64,000 nt of DNA from a bacterium A37T11. Lineage in GTDB: Bacteria > Bacteroidota > Bacteroidia > Sphingobacteriales > Sphingobacteriaceae. The stretch's first letter is position 1; the number at the start of each line of letters is the position of its first letter. The notes under the pieces are model-generated. The model was not told where the DNA came from and searched no databases. It worked only from the letters and a program-made list of their open reading frames with translations. The stretch is taken from assembly GCA_900109895.1 (NCBI GenBank), contig FOBR01000004.1, positions 124,001-188,000 on the forward strand, given 5' to 3'. This document shows, in pieces, positions 1 to 7,765 of this stretch. The position numbers and the translations under genes are program-made.

Positions 1-104
1 GCGGTGAACCAAAGGTTAACCGGTAAAATATATAACAATAAAAATAAGGCAATGATCGCACCGATCACAATAAGAATGGGGGTAATGGCCGTAGCAGTTT
101 CCAT
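1..104 (-). CDS. floA: Flotillin-like protein FloA, N-terminal fragment
   Basis: Reading leftward from the ATG at 104-102 gives about 34 residues before the window edge: a short polar start (METATAITP), one strongly hydrophobic segment of roughly 18 residues, then the motif LPVNLWFTA. A single N-terminal membrane segment followed by PV(N/G)LWxTA is typical of the bacterial flotillin-like FloA family (UPF0365), which forms functional membrane microdomains. Only the first tenth of the protein is visible, so the assignment rests on that motif and on general shape. It lies downstream of dcp on the same strand, but a rho-independent terminator between them suggests separate transcription. Confidence 0.65.
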   Translation of the reverse strand, partial: METATAITPILIVIGAIIALFLLLYILPVNLWFT

Positions 105-126
105 GAATACTATTTGATTTATAATT

Positions 127-156
127 AAAAAACCGGCAAGCCTAACTGCCTACCGG
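127..156 (-). terminator. Rho-independent terminator after dcp
   Basis: On the minus strand a 9-bp stem (CCGGTAGGC with GCTTGCCGG, two G-T wobbles) closes a 6-nt loop and is followed directly by a run of six T. It sits about 15 bases after the dcp stop and before the floA start. Confidence 0.75.
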
Positions 157-171
157 GATAAAGATAACTTT

Positions 172-2205
172 TTATTTAATATTCTGTTCTCCAAAAGCTC
201 TTTCAAGTAACGCTTCGGGAGTAGGTTTGCGACCACGGAAAGCGATGTAAAGCTCCATCGGATCTTTCGTCCCACCGCTGCTCAGCAACGTTTTAAACTT
301 CCGGGCTGTATCGGGATTAAAGATACCCGTTTCCTTAAAATAAGCAAATGCATCCGCATCGAGCACTTCCGCCCACTTGTAGGAATAATAACCCGCTGAA
401 TAACCGCCGGCAAATATGTGCGAGAACGATGGACTTTGGGCCGTCCCGGGAATATTTGGATAAAGCTGGGCCTCCTTTGTGACCGACTTTTCAAAACTCT
501 CTACATTTTCACCTTTTTGTAACTTACCGGTATGAAAAGCCATATCCAGCAGGCCGAAGCTCAGTTGGCGTAAGGTTTGGTACCCCTCCATAAAATTGGC
601 TGAGGCTACGATTTTATTAATTTCGGCATCCGGCAATAGCTCGCCCGTTTGGTAGTGCCTGGCAAACGTCTGCAGGAACTCCTTTTGGTAACAATAGTTC
701 TCCATAAATTGCGAGGGCAGCTCCACAAAATCCCAATAAACGCTCGTACCAGACAGGCTTTCATATACCGTATCGGCCAGCATTCCATGCAGGGCATGAC
801 CAAACTCATGGAACAACGTTGTCACCTCCTGAAACGTTAGCAGGGACGGCTTATCGCCAGATGGACGCGCAAAATTGCAAACAATGGAAATATGCGGGCG
901 GTGATTTATCCCGTCTTCTTTATACTGTCCTTTATAAGACGTCATCCAGGCACCTGGCCGCTTTCCCTTCCGCGGAAACCAATCCGTGTAAAGCAGCGCC
1001 TTGTGCTCTCCATTTTCTTTCACTTCAAATACGTCCACCTCTTCATGGTACTTTTGGATGTCATTATGTAGATGAAAAGTAAGACCATACAACTTTTCAG
1101 CCGCGGAAAATGCCGCTTGCAACACATAGGGTAAGGAAAAATAAGGCTTTAACGCTTCGTCTGAAAAGTCATAGCGAGCCTCCCGAAGTTTTTCGGCATA
1201 GTAAGCATGATCATAAGGCATCACCGTGTCAATACCATCCTTTTCAGCCAATTCTTTTAACGCGGCAATCTCGCTGACGGCATATGGTTTAGCCTTCTGT
1301 AGCAGATCTTCCAAAAAGTGAAAGACATTTTGCGGCGATCCAGCCATACGTTCCTGCAACACAAAATCGGCATGAGTTTCAAAACCAAGCAATTTTGCCC
1401 GTTGCTGCCGTAGTTCCACAACACGGTGAATATTGGCGGCATTATTATAGGCATTATCCTGAAATGCCTTTTTGCCAGCGGCCAGGTGTAATTCTTTGCG
1501 GCGCTCACGGTTAGCAGCGTATTTCAGAAAAGGGACCACACTAGGGAATTGAAGCGTAAATACCCAACCCTCCAGATTCCGTTGGCTAGCTTCTAATTTG
1601 GCTGCTTCTTTAATAGAATCGGGGAGTCCTTCCAGTTCAGCTTCATCGGAGATGTGCAGGCTATAGGCATTGGTCTCTTGCAATACATTTTGCGAATATT
1701 TGACGGTCAAACCTGAAAGTTCTTCATCGATATCCCGCAAGGTCTGTTTGTCAGATTCCGAAAGCAATGCCCCATTCCGGGTAAACGATTTATACGTTTT
1801 ATCCAGCAAACGTTGCTGCTCGCCGCTCAGACTGGCCCGGTTTACAGTATCTACCACAGCCTTGATCCGTTCAAAGAGTGCCTGATTTAGTGTTATGTCA
1901 TTGCCATAGGCTGCCAATATAGGCGAAAGCTCTTCGGCCAGTTCCTCCAGCTGGTCGTTAGTCTCGGCAGAGTGGAGGTTAAAAAATATTTCCGAAGCGG
2001 TACCAAGTTGCTTTCCAGCCCGATCAAGAGCTTCAATCGTATTGGCAAAATCCGGGGTTTCGGCATTTAAAGTTATGGCATCAATCTCAGACTTGGCCTT
2101 CTCAATGAGCTGTAGAATGGCCGGTTTAAAATCTTCGTGGTGTATATCGGCAAATGGGGCACTTTGAAAAGGGGTGGTAAAAGGGCTTAACAACACATTA
2201 CTCAT
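172..2205 (-). CDS. dcp: M3 family peptidyl-dipeptidase / oligopeptidase Dcp
   Basis: Zinc metallopeptidase of family M3 that cleaves short peptides, probably in peptide turnover. At 677 residues it is close to the usual Dcp length of about 680. The zinc site HEFGH is at residues 466-470, with the third ligand Glu near 495 in DFVELPSQ. The C-terminal GGYSAGYYSYKWAEV signature of M3 peptidases is also present. No signal peptide is seen, so it is likely cytoplasmic, although family members can also be periplasmic. The ATG used is the first in frame and the protein aligns from its N-terminus with the family pattern. It is divergent from proB across about 70 bp and ends at a clear terminator. Confidence 0.9.
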   Translation of the reverse strand: MSNVLLSPFTTPFQSAPFADIHHEDFKPAILQLIEKAKSEIDAITLNAETPDFANTIEALDRAGKQLGTASEIFFNLHSAETNDQLEELAEELSPILAAYGNDITLNQALFERIKAVVDTVNRASLSGEQQRLLDKTYKSFTRNGALLSESDKQTLRDIDEELSGLTVKYSQNVLQETNAYSLHISDEAELEGLPDSIKEAAKLEASQRNLEGWVFTLQFPSVVPFLKYAANRERRKELHLAAGKKAFQDNAYNNAANIHRVVELRQQRAKLLGFETHADFVLQERMAGSPQNVFHFLEDLLQKAKPYAVSEIAALKELAEKDGIDTVMPYDHAYYAEKLREARYDFSDEALKPYFSLPYVLQAAFSAAEKLYGLTFHLHNDIQKYHEEVDVFEVKENGEHKALLYTDWFPRKGKRPGAWMTSYKGQYKEDGINHRPHISIVCNFARPSGDKPSLLTFQEVTTLFHEFGHALHGMLADTVYESLSGTSVYWDFVELPSQFMENYCYQKEFLQTFARHYQTGELLPDAEINKIVASANFMEGYQTLRQLSFGLLDMAFHTGKLQKGENVESFEKSVTKEAQLYPNIPGTAQSPSFSHIFAGGYSAGYYSYKWAEVLDADAFAYFKETGIFNPDTARKFKTLLSSGGTKDPMELYIAFRGRKPTPEALLERAFGEQNIK

Positions 2206-2266
2206 AAAGTCTATTCTATTTATCTATTTATTCATGTTACAAGGGGTAAAGATACGGCAAAATCCC

Positions 2267-2274
2267 TAATTTTG
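2267..2274 (+). promoter_or_regulatory. -7 box immediately before proB
   Basis: TAATTTTG matches the Bacteroidota -7 consensus TAnnTTTG exactly. It ends four bases before the GTG start of proB, so transcription would begin at or within a base or two of the start codon. No TTG is found at the expected -33 distance, so this is a partial match. Confidence 0.35.
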
Positions 2275-2278
2275 CAGT

Positions 2279-3358
2279 GTGAACCACACTTACAAACGCA
2301 TCATTGTAAAAATAGGATCCAACGTCATTACGCAAAGCAACGGATTGCCAGACCTGGACCGCATCCAACATTTGGTAGACCAGATAGCGGAATTTAAGAA
2401 ACAGGGGCTGGAAATTATTCTGGTGTCGTCTGGAGCCGTTGCATCCGGCCGCAGCCTTATCAGCATCCCGGAGAAGCAGCAACCAGTAGCCGCGCGGCAA
2501 TTGTTGGCTTCTATCGGGCAGGTCAAGCTGATCAACACATACTCACAGCTGTTTGAAACTCATGACATGCTGTGCGCGCAGGTATTGGTCACCAAAGAAG
2601 ACTTCAGGGACCGGGCACACTACCTCAATATGAAAAACTGCCTCCACATCCTGTTACAAAACAAGGTTGTGCCCATTGTCAACGAAAATGATGTTGTTTC
2701 GGTCACCGAGCTTATGTTTACTGACAATGACGAACTGGCCGGACTCATCGCCTCTATGCTCAACGCAGATGCCCTGTTGATCCTTTCTAATGTAGATGGC
2801 ATCTTTGACGGCGATCCCAAAGATCCAAGCTCCCATCTCATCGAAGAGATCAGGGGTGAGGAAGTTAACCTGAGTGAAGTGGTCAAGACCGAAAAATCGG
2901 AGTTTGGCCGTGGAGGCATGATCACCAAGGCCAGTATGGCCCGCAGAGTTGCCAAATTGGGTATTGGCGTACACATCGCCAATGGAAAAAGAGATCAAGT
3001 ACTTTCTGACTGGATCCAGGGTCAGCTGAAACACACCCATTTTGTGCCCGAAAAACGCAAGTCTGGCAAGAAAAATTGGATTGCTTTGGCTGTGGATAGT
3101 GCCAGGGGATCGGTTAGGCTCAATGACGGGGCCAGGCAGGTATTGACCTCCGGCAATGCCACCAGTTTATTGCCAATTGGCATTGTGGCTATTTTAGATG
3201 ACTTTAAAAAAGGCGACATCATCCGGATACTGGATGAGCAGGACCACCTCATCGGGCTGGGCATTGCACAATATGGCGCAGATAAAGCCCGCGAGCGGAT
3301 CGGCCTAAAATATCAGAAACCTTTGGTACATTATGACTATTTTTGCTCTTTCGTTTAG
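2279..3358 (+). CDS. proB: Glutamate 5-kinase
   Basis: Phosphorylates L-glutamate with ATP to give glutamyl 5-phosphate, the first step of proline synthesis. The amino-acid-kinase fold starts at once with [12 protein letters not shown]. Further kinase motifs are [10 protein letters not shown], the nucleotide-binding segment [12 protein letters not shown] and the [12 protein letters not shown] loop. The C-terminal hundred residues look like the usual PUA domain. At 359 residues it has normal length. The start is GTG. No upstream in-frame start gives a better N-terminus, and the family motif begins within ten residues. It is followed 10 bp later by proA, clearly as an operon. Feedback inhibition by proline is expected from the family. 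Confidence 0.93.
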   Translation: MNHTYKRIIVKIGSNVITQSNGLPDLDRIQHLVDQIAEFKKQGLEIILVSSGAVASGRSLISIPEKQQPVAARQLLASIGQVKLINTYSQLFETHDMLCAQVLVTKEDFRDRAHYLNMKNCLHILLQNKVVPIVNENDVVSVTELMFTDNDELAGLIASMLNADALLILSNVDGIFDGDPKDPSSHLIEEIRGEEVNLSEVVKTEKSEFGRGGMITKASMARRVAKLGIGVHIANGKRDQVLSDWIQGQLKHTHFVPEKRKSGKKNWIALAVDSARGSVRLNDGARQVLTSGNATSLLPIGIVAILDDFKKGDIIRILDEQDHLIGLGIAQYGADKARERIGLKYQKPLVHYDYFCSFV

Positions 3359-3368
3359 AAATAACAAC

Positions 3369-4616
3369 ATGGATTATAGCGCTTATTTCAAGAACGCCCG
3401 CAAAGCCACGCAAGTCATGGTGGCCCTGACGGAAGATCAGATCAATGCCGTGCTGCTCGAACTGGCAGATGCCGTGGTACTTAAGAGTGCACACATCCTG
3501 GCTGAAAACGAAAAAGATCTGGAGCGCATGCCGCAGTCAGATCCAAAATACGACCGTCTAAAACTAACAGAATCCCGCATCCTGGATATTGCCACCGATA
3601 TGCGCAATGTGGTGAAGCTCCCGAGCCCACTCCATGAGAAACTTTTGGAACGGACCTTGCCCAATGGATTACAGCTAACGAAGGTGCGCGTGCCACTCGG
3701 CGTGGTCAGCGTAATCTATGAAGCCCGGCCAAATGTCACGCTCGATGTCTTTTCCTTGTGTTTTAAAACCGGGAATGTATGCCTGCTTAAGGGTGGCAGT
3801 GATGCCGTATATTCTAATACAGCCATCCTGGCCATTATTCACGACGTGTTGGAAGCACAGGATATTGACCCGCGCGTGGTGAGCCTGCTTCCTGTAGAGC
3901 GCGAGGCAACTGAAGCCCTGCTCCAAGCCGTGGGTTATGTCGATGTGCTCATTCCACGAGGTAGCCAACAGCTCATCCACTATGTGCGTGATCATAGTAA
4001 GATCCCCGTCATAGAGACTGGTGCCGGTATTGTCCATACCTATTTTGACCTGAGCGGTGACCTAACTAAAGCAAAAGACATTGTCTTTAATGCCAAGACC
4101 CGCAAGGTGAGCGCCTGCAATGCCCTTGACACACTCTTGCTTCATCAAGACCGCTTGGCAGATTTAGCGGTGCTGGCCGCTCCGCTGGCCGATAGCCAGG
4201 TAGAGATCTTTGCCGATGAGGCCAGCTACCCCTTTTTAGAAGGACACTATCCGGAGACACTATTGCAGCATGCCGGTGCCGAGAGCTTCGGAACCGAATT
4301 CCTGGATTACAAACTATCCATCAAAACCGTCAGCGGACTGGAAGAGTCGCTCCAACACATCGCGCAGTATAGCTCAGGCCATAGTGAAGCGATTATTACT
4401 GAAGACCCGATTAATATCCAGCGTTTTCTAAACCAAGTAGATGCCGCCGCGGTATATGTCAATGCCTCTCCCGCTTTTACCGATGGAGCCCAGTTTGGTC
4501 TCGGCGCAGAGATCGGCATCAGCACCCAAAAACTGCATGCCCGTGGCCCCATGGGGCTAGAAGAGCTGACGTCGTATAAGTGGTTGGTGATAGGGGATGG
4601 ACAAGTACGATGTTAA
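3369..4616 (+). CDS. proA: Glutamate-5-semialdehyde dehydrogenase
   Basis: Reduces glutamyl 5-phosphate to glutamate 5-semialdehyde with NADPH, the second step of proline synthesis. The protein has 415 residues from the ATG beginning [14 protein letters not shown] longer reading frame exists upstream, but it overlaps the proB end and adds no family sequence. The aldehyde-dehydrogenase fold is recognised by [16 protein letters not shown], the glycine-rich [10 protein letters not shown] segment and the catalytic-cysteine region [14 protein letters not shown]. It is cotranscribed with proB. The two convert glutamate to the precursor that cyclises to pyrroline-5-carboxylate. The reductase proC is not in the window. 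Confidence 0.93.
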   Translation: MDYSAYFKNARKATQVMVALTEDQINAVLLELADAVVLKSAHILAENEKDLERMPQSDPKYDRLKLTESRILDIATDMRNVVKLPSPLHEKLLERTLPNGLQLTKVRVPLGVVSVIYEARPNVTLDVFSLCFKTGNVCLLKGGSDAVYSNTAILAIIHDVLEAQDIDPRVVSLLPVEREATEALLQAVGYVDVLIPRGSQQLIHYVRDHSKIPVIETGAGIVHTYFDLSGDLTKAKDIVFNAKTRKVSACNALDTLLLHQDRLADLAVLAAPLADSQVEIFADEASYPFLEGHYPETLLQHAGAESFGTEFLDYKLSIKTVSGLEESLQHIAQYSSGHSEAIITEDPINIQRFLNQVDAAAVYVNASPAFTDGAQFGLGAEIGISTQKLHARGPMGLEELTSYKWLVIGDGQVRC

Positions 4617-4625
4617 TGATGGGTT

Positions 4626-4657
4626 ATGAATGATGGATTGTGAACTCCATCATTCAT
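4626..4657. terminator. Bidirectional hairpin between proA and the helicase gene
   Basis: A perfect 12-bp inverted repeat (ATGAATGATGGA and TCCATCATTCAT) with an 8-base loop fills the gap between two convergent genes and touches the helicase stop codon. The flanking T-tracts are weak, so termination efficiency is uncertain. Confidence 0.5.
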
Positions 4658-7500
4658 TATTTCAATAAGTATTGCAAGTCTTCCATGCTCAGGTTTTTGA
4701 CGAAGCCTTCTTCACCGCCGATCAGGTTGTCTGAGAGAAATTTTTTCCGTTCCTGCAGCTGGATGATCTTGTCTTCGATCGTATCCCGGCATATCATCTT
4801 ATAGGCAAAGACGCTTTTAGTTTGGCCGATGCGGTGCGTCCGGTCGATAGCCTGCTGCATAACCGCATTATTCCACCAGGGGTCAAACAATACTACGTAA
4901 CCAGCAGCGGTCAGGTTAAGGCCCATATTACCAGCCATGAGACTGATCAGAAAGACATTGGTCGAACACCCCTCCTCCTGAAATTGATTTACCATCTCCA
5001 TCCGTTTTTTGGGTGGTGTCTGCCCATCGAAATGGAAAAAGCCAATCCCTTTTTTAGTCAGTTCTGCTGCCAGCAGATCCAGCATCTTGCTAAATTGAGA
5101 GAACACGAGTACCTTATGCCCCTTTAGGTTGTTTTGCAGTTCTTCCAGCAAAACATCTGTCTTGACAGAATCTTCACAAGACACCTCTTCCTGGGGCAAT
5201 AACATCGGTGAGTTGCAGACTTGCCGTAGGCGCAGTATGCCATGGATAATGGACAGCTTACTACGGTCAAAGCCTTCGTTTTGTATCTCAAGGAAGATTG
5301 AACTACGTATTTGTTCTTTCAGGCCATCGTACTGCTCGCGCTGCTGACTGCCCATATCGCAGTACAGTACTATTTCCGTTTTTTCGGGCAGGTCGGGGGC
5401 CACCTGTTCTTTGGTACGTCTTAGTATAAAGGGGCACGTGAGTTTTTGCAGCAATTTGATCTTGACCGGGTCCCGGTCCCGGTCTATTGGATCAGCATAA
5501 GTACGTTTAAAAAAGTCACGTCCACCAAATAATCCAGGTACTACAAAGTTGAGTTGCGCATATAGGTCAAAGGTATTGTTCATAATGGGCGTACCGCTGA
5601 GCGCCACCCGGGTCATGGAATGCAGCCTGTTCACAGCCTGGGTTATCTGGGCCGAAGGATTTTTGATCGTATGGCTTTCATCTACTACCACCACGTTAAA
5701 TGACATGGGAGCCAGTAGCTCAATGTCTGATCGCAGCGTACCATTACTCGTGATGATGATGTCGACAGCGGCGTCATCCTTGATTTCTTCGGCCTTCCGG
5801 TCATTCCCGTGGTAGACCTGCACCCGCAGACCGGGTGCAAATTTCTCCAGCTCTTTACGCCAATTGTAGACTAATGATGCCGGGCAGACCACCAAGTGAC
5901 GGATACCCGGATATACCTCCAGCTGATGCGCAAGGTAGCAGATAGTCTGCAAGGTTTTGCCAAGCCCCATGTCATCTGCCAGGCAGGCACCAGCTCCAGC
6001 CTTAGCCAACAGCACCAGCCATTCATAGCCACGTTGCTGATAGGGCCGCAATTTTTCTACCTGTACCGCAACCGGCAGGGAAAATAGCTCTTCCACGTTT
6101 TCCTGCCAGCGATCCCACAGCCCCCACCAATCATCGGCCAATACGGGTTTCAGCAACTGGATGGGCTCGTCGTCGTGCTGTTCAGTAATGGCCATCCAGC
6201 GTTCTATCCGGATTTCGTCGTCTTTTATACGGCCATGTCTGAACACGGAACTGTACTTTTCTAACCATTGATCATCTAACACACCGAGGCTGTCATCTTT
6301 TAATAAGATAGTATGCTGCCCGGTCTGCACGATGCGCTGTAACTGGCTGAGCGGTATTTTTTCTTTGCCAAATGATACATTGACTTTTAATAACAACTCG
6401 TGGGCATGGCTCCCTTCGCTGATCTCCATCGTAGTCTCGGCCTTAAACTCAGAGAATCGGAAATGCCGAAGCAGGTCCATACCAATGATCCGCACACCGA
6501 TATCCAGCATGCGGTGGTAGGCTTTCAGGAACCAGTTCTTTTTGCCGGCATCGGCAAAACTGAGAAAAAAATAACCATTGCGCTGACTACTGAAGTTGGG
6601 ATGCAATTCTTTCAGCAAGCTCAGCAAGTTGCCTTCTGTTTCTTTGTCTCGCTGGATGGTGTATGAACGACCGTCTCTCCTTAACTCAACGGCTTCTTTA
6701 TATTCGCCTTCTATCAACAGCCCCTCATACAGCCATTGAGGGGTGAGCATTAAAAAAGTATCATTCAACTCGCTCACGTACACCTGGCTTTCAGGTTTGG
6801 ATTGTATAGTGAGGTCTTCCAGCAGTCCATTCCTGTTTACAGTGTATCGTTCTTCGAGTTTGGCCAGCACAGCTTTTCGGAAGGTCTGCTCATTCTTTCC
6901 TGCTTGCTGTACTTCATCGGAATCCAGCCATTCGACCATTTGGTAGTCCCGGTAGGGCAGTTGATAGTAAGCCTCTTCTTTTTCCAACAGGAAATCATAA
7001 CGGTTGAAGGATTCAAGAGGTTCGGTCACACTGCCAATACTCACTTGAATCTTTATGACCAGGTTCTTGCCCTTCTTGGCTACGTCAAAGGTGAGTTGGG
7101 GTTTTTCGGTTTTCAGCACACATGGTGCGGTGCGTATTTTACCTTGGTTGTTTTTAACTTTATGATAGCATTTCAGCGTTGATAATGCCGGAAGCAGCTG
7201 GTAGTAGTTGCTGTGTACTTCCCGCAGGCGCGCCAATTCAAAAAATTCTTCGAAGGACTTGCCTGAGTGTTGTACGGCATGCAGCGCTGAGAGTCTTGCT
7301 TCTAGAGCAGCCATTCCTGGCCGGTTAAAAAGAAGCAGACGTTCACGGATGGGTTTATCGATCGTGGAAAAACGTTGCCGCACTTCGTAGGGATCCAATG
7401 TCCGCGTCTTAAAATCGACGGATTTTGGGGTCTTCACTACTTCAAATGATTCGAGGATAATGCCGTCCCTTGATAGTCGCTGTGGGGTTAATAATATCAT
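4657..7500 (-). CDS. SNF2-family DNA-dependent ATPase/helicase
   Basis: Large Swi2/Snf2 ATPase of 947 residues. The C-terminal half holds the two RecA-like lobes. Motif I is DDMGLGKT at about residues 509-516 and motif II is DESH near residue 605. Motif III is ALSGTPI, and motif VI is DRTHRIGQ near residue 895. The N-terminal 480 residues have no motif I can name with confidence and contain no obvious CxCx zinc-finger (SWIM) cluster. Bacterial relatives remodel protein-DNA or RNA-polymerase complexes, but the substrate here is unknown. No methylase, nuclease or other defence gene lies next to it, so a DISARM-type role is not supported. It has its own near-leaderless promoter. Confidence 0.88.
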   Translation of the reverse strand: MILLTPQRLSRDGIILESFEVVKTPKSVDFKTRTLDPYEVRQRFSTIDKPIRERLLLFNRPGMAALEARLSALHAVQHSGKSFEEFFELARLREVHSNYYQLLPALSTLKCYHKVKNNQGKIRTAPCVLKTEKPQLTFDVAKKGKNLVIKIQVSIGSVTEPLESFNRYDFLLEKEEAYYQLPYRDYQMVEWLDSDEVQQAGKNEQTFRKAVLAKLEERYTVNRNGLLEDLTIQSKPESQVYVSELNDTFLMLTPQWLYEGLLIEGEYKEAVELRRDGRSYTIQRDKETEGNLLSLLKELHPNFSSQRNGYFFLSFADAGKKNWFLKAYHRMLDIGVRIIGMDLLRHFRFSEFKAETTMEISEGSHAHELLLKVNVSFGKEKIPLSQLQRIVQTGQHTILLKDDSLGVLDDQWLEKYSSVFRHGRIKDDEIRIERWMAITEQHDDEPIQLLKPVLADDWWGLWDRWQENVEELFSLPVAVQVEKLRPYQQRGYEWLVLLAKAGAGACLADDMGLGKTLQTICYLAHQLEVYPGIRHLVVCPASLVYNWRKELEKFAPGLRVQVYHGNDRKAEEIKDDAAVDIIITSNGTLRSDIELLAPMSFNVVVVDESHTIKNPSAQITQAVNRLHSMTRVALSGTPIMNNTFDLYAQLNFVVPGLFGGRDFFKRTYADPIDRDRDPVKIKLLQKLTCPFILRRTKEQVAPDLPEKTEIVLYCDMGSQQREQYDGLKEQIRSSIFLEIQNEGFDRSKLSIIHGILRLRQVCNSPMLLPQEEVSCEDSVKTDVLLEELQNNLKGHKVLVFSQFSKMLDLLAAELTKKGIGFFHFDGQTPPKKRMEMVNQFQEEGCSTNVFLISLMAGNMGLNLTAAGYVVLFDPWWNNAVMQQAIDRTHRIGQTKSVFAYKMICRDTIEDKIIQLQERKKFLSDNLIGGEEGFVKNLSMEDLQYLLK

Positions 7501-7510
7501 AGTTGGAAGG

Positions 7511-7542
7511 CAAATTTAGGAAAATTTGGTTGGAATATTCAG
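7511..7542 (-). promoter_or_regulatory. Promoter of the SNF2 helicase gene
   Basis: On the minus strand TAAATTTG (complement at 7511-7518) matches TAnnTTTG perfectly and lies 10 bases before the ATG. CTG, one base off the TTG -33 element, is 21 bases further up. The predicted leader is only about five bases. The upstream boundary abuts a palindromic repeat element. Confidence 0.45.
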
Positions 7543-7547
7543 TTATA

Positions 7548-7643
7548 AAAAGTTGTACATCCCTCTGCGGTCATAAACTCTCACTTCGGAGCCTCGGTCT
7601 CCTCCGTTTCGTTCCCCATGCCGCATCTGGCAGTACAACTTTT
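7548..7643 (+). repeat. Palindromic repeat element, copy A (MITE/REP-like)
   Basis: A 96-bp unit is bounded by a perfect 11-bp terminal inverted repeat, AAAAGTTGTAC and GTACAACTTTT. The inside is more GC-rich than the flanks and carries GCCTCGGTC (7591-7599) and CCCATGCC (7615-7622). It encodes nothing. Copy B, 23 bp further right, is the same family in reverse orientation. The unit could be a non-autonomous element or half of a REP-type pair. No transposase gene is in the window. Confidence 0.6.
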
Positions 7644-7666
7644 AATATAATGTATCGGAATTTAAT

Positions 7667-7764
7667 AAAATACAATATTGCCATACGGGGCATGGGAACA
7701 ATAGGCGGAGGGACCGAGGCCCGTAGCCAGCTTGTTTCCGCCGCGGTGCGCGATACTGTATTTT
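7667..7764 (-). repeat. Palindromic repeat element, copy B (inverted relative to A)
   Basis: A 98-bp unit with imperfect terminal inverted repeats (AAAATACAATAT at the left, complement of AAAATACAGTAT at the right). Read on the minus strand it shares with copy A the blocks GCCTCGGTC (complement at 7712-7720) and CCCATGCC (complement at 7689-7696), plus a GCGG near one end and TGGC near the other, at the same spacing. It stops one base short of the GH35 stop codon. Together the two copies could fold into a long hairpin of about 217 bp. Confidence 0.6.
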
Positions 7765-7765
7765 A

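Noticed and set aside
4657-7500. SNF2 gene as part of a DISARM or other defence island
   Set aside because: No methylase, PLD nuclease or DUF1998 partner nearby; neighbours are proline synthesis and sugar genes.
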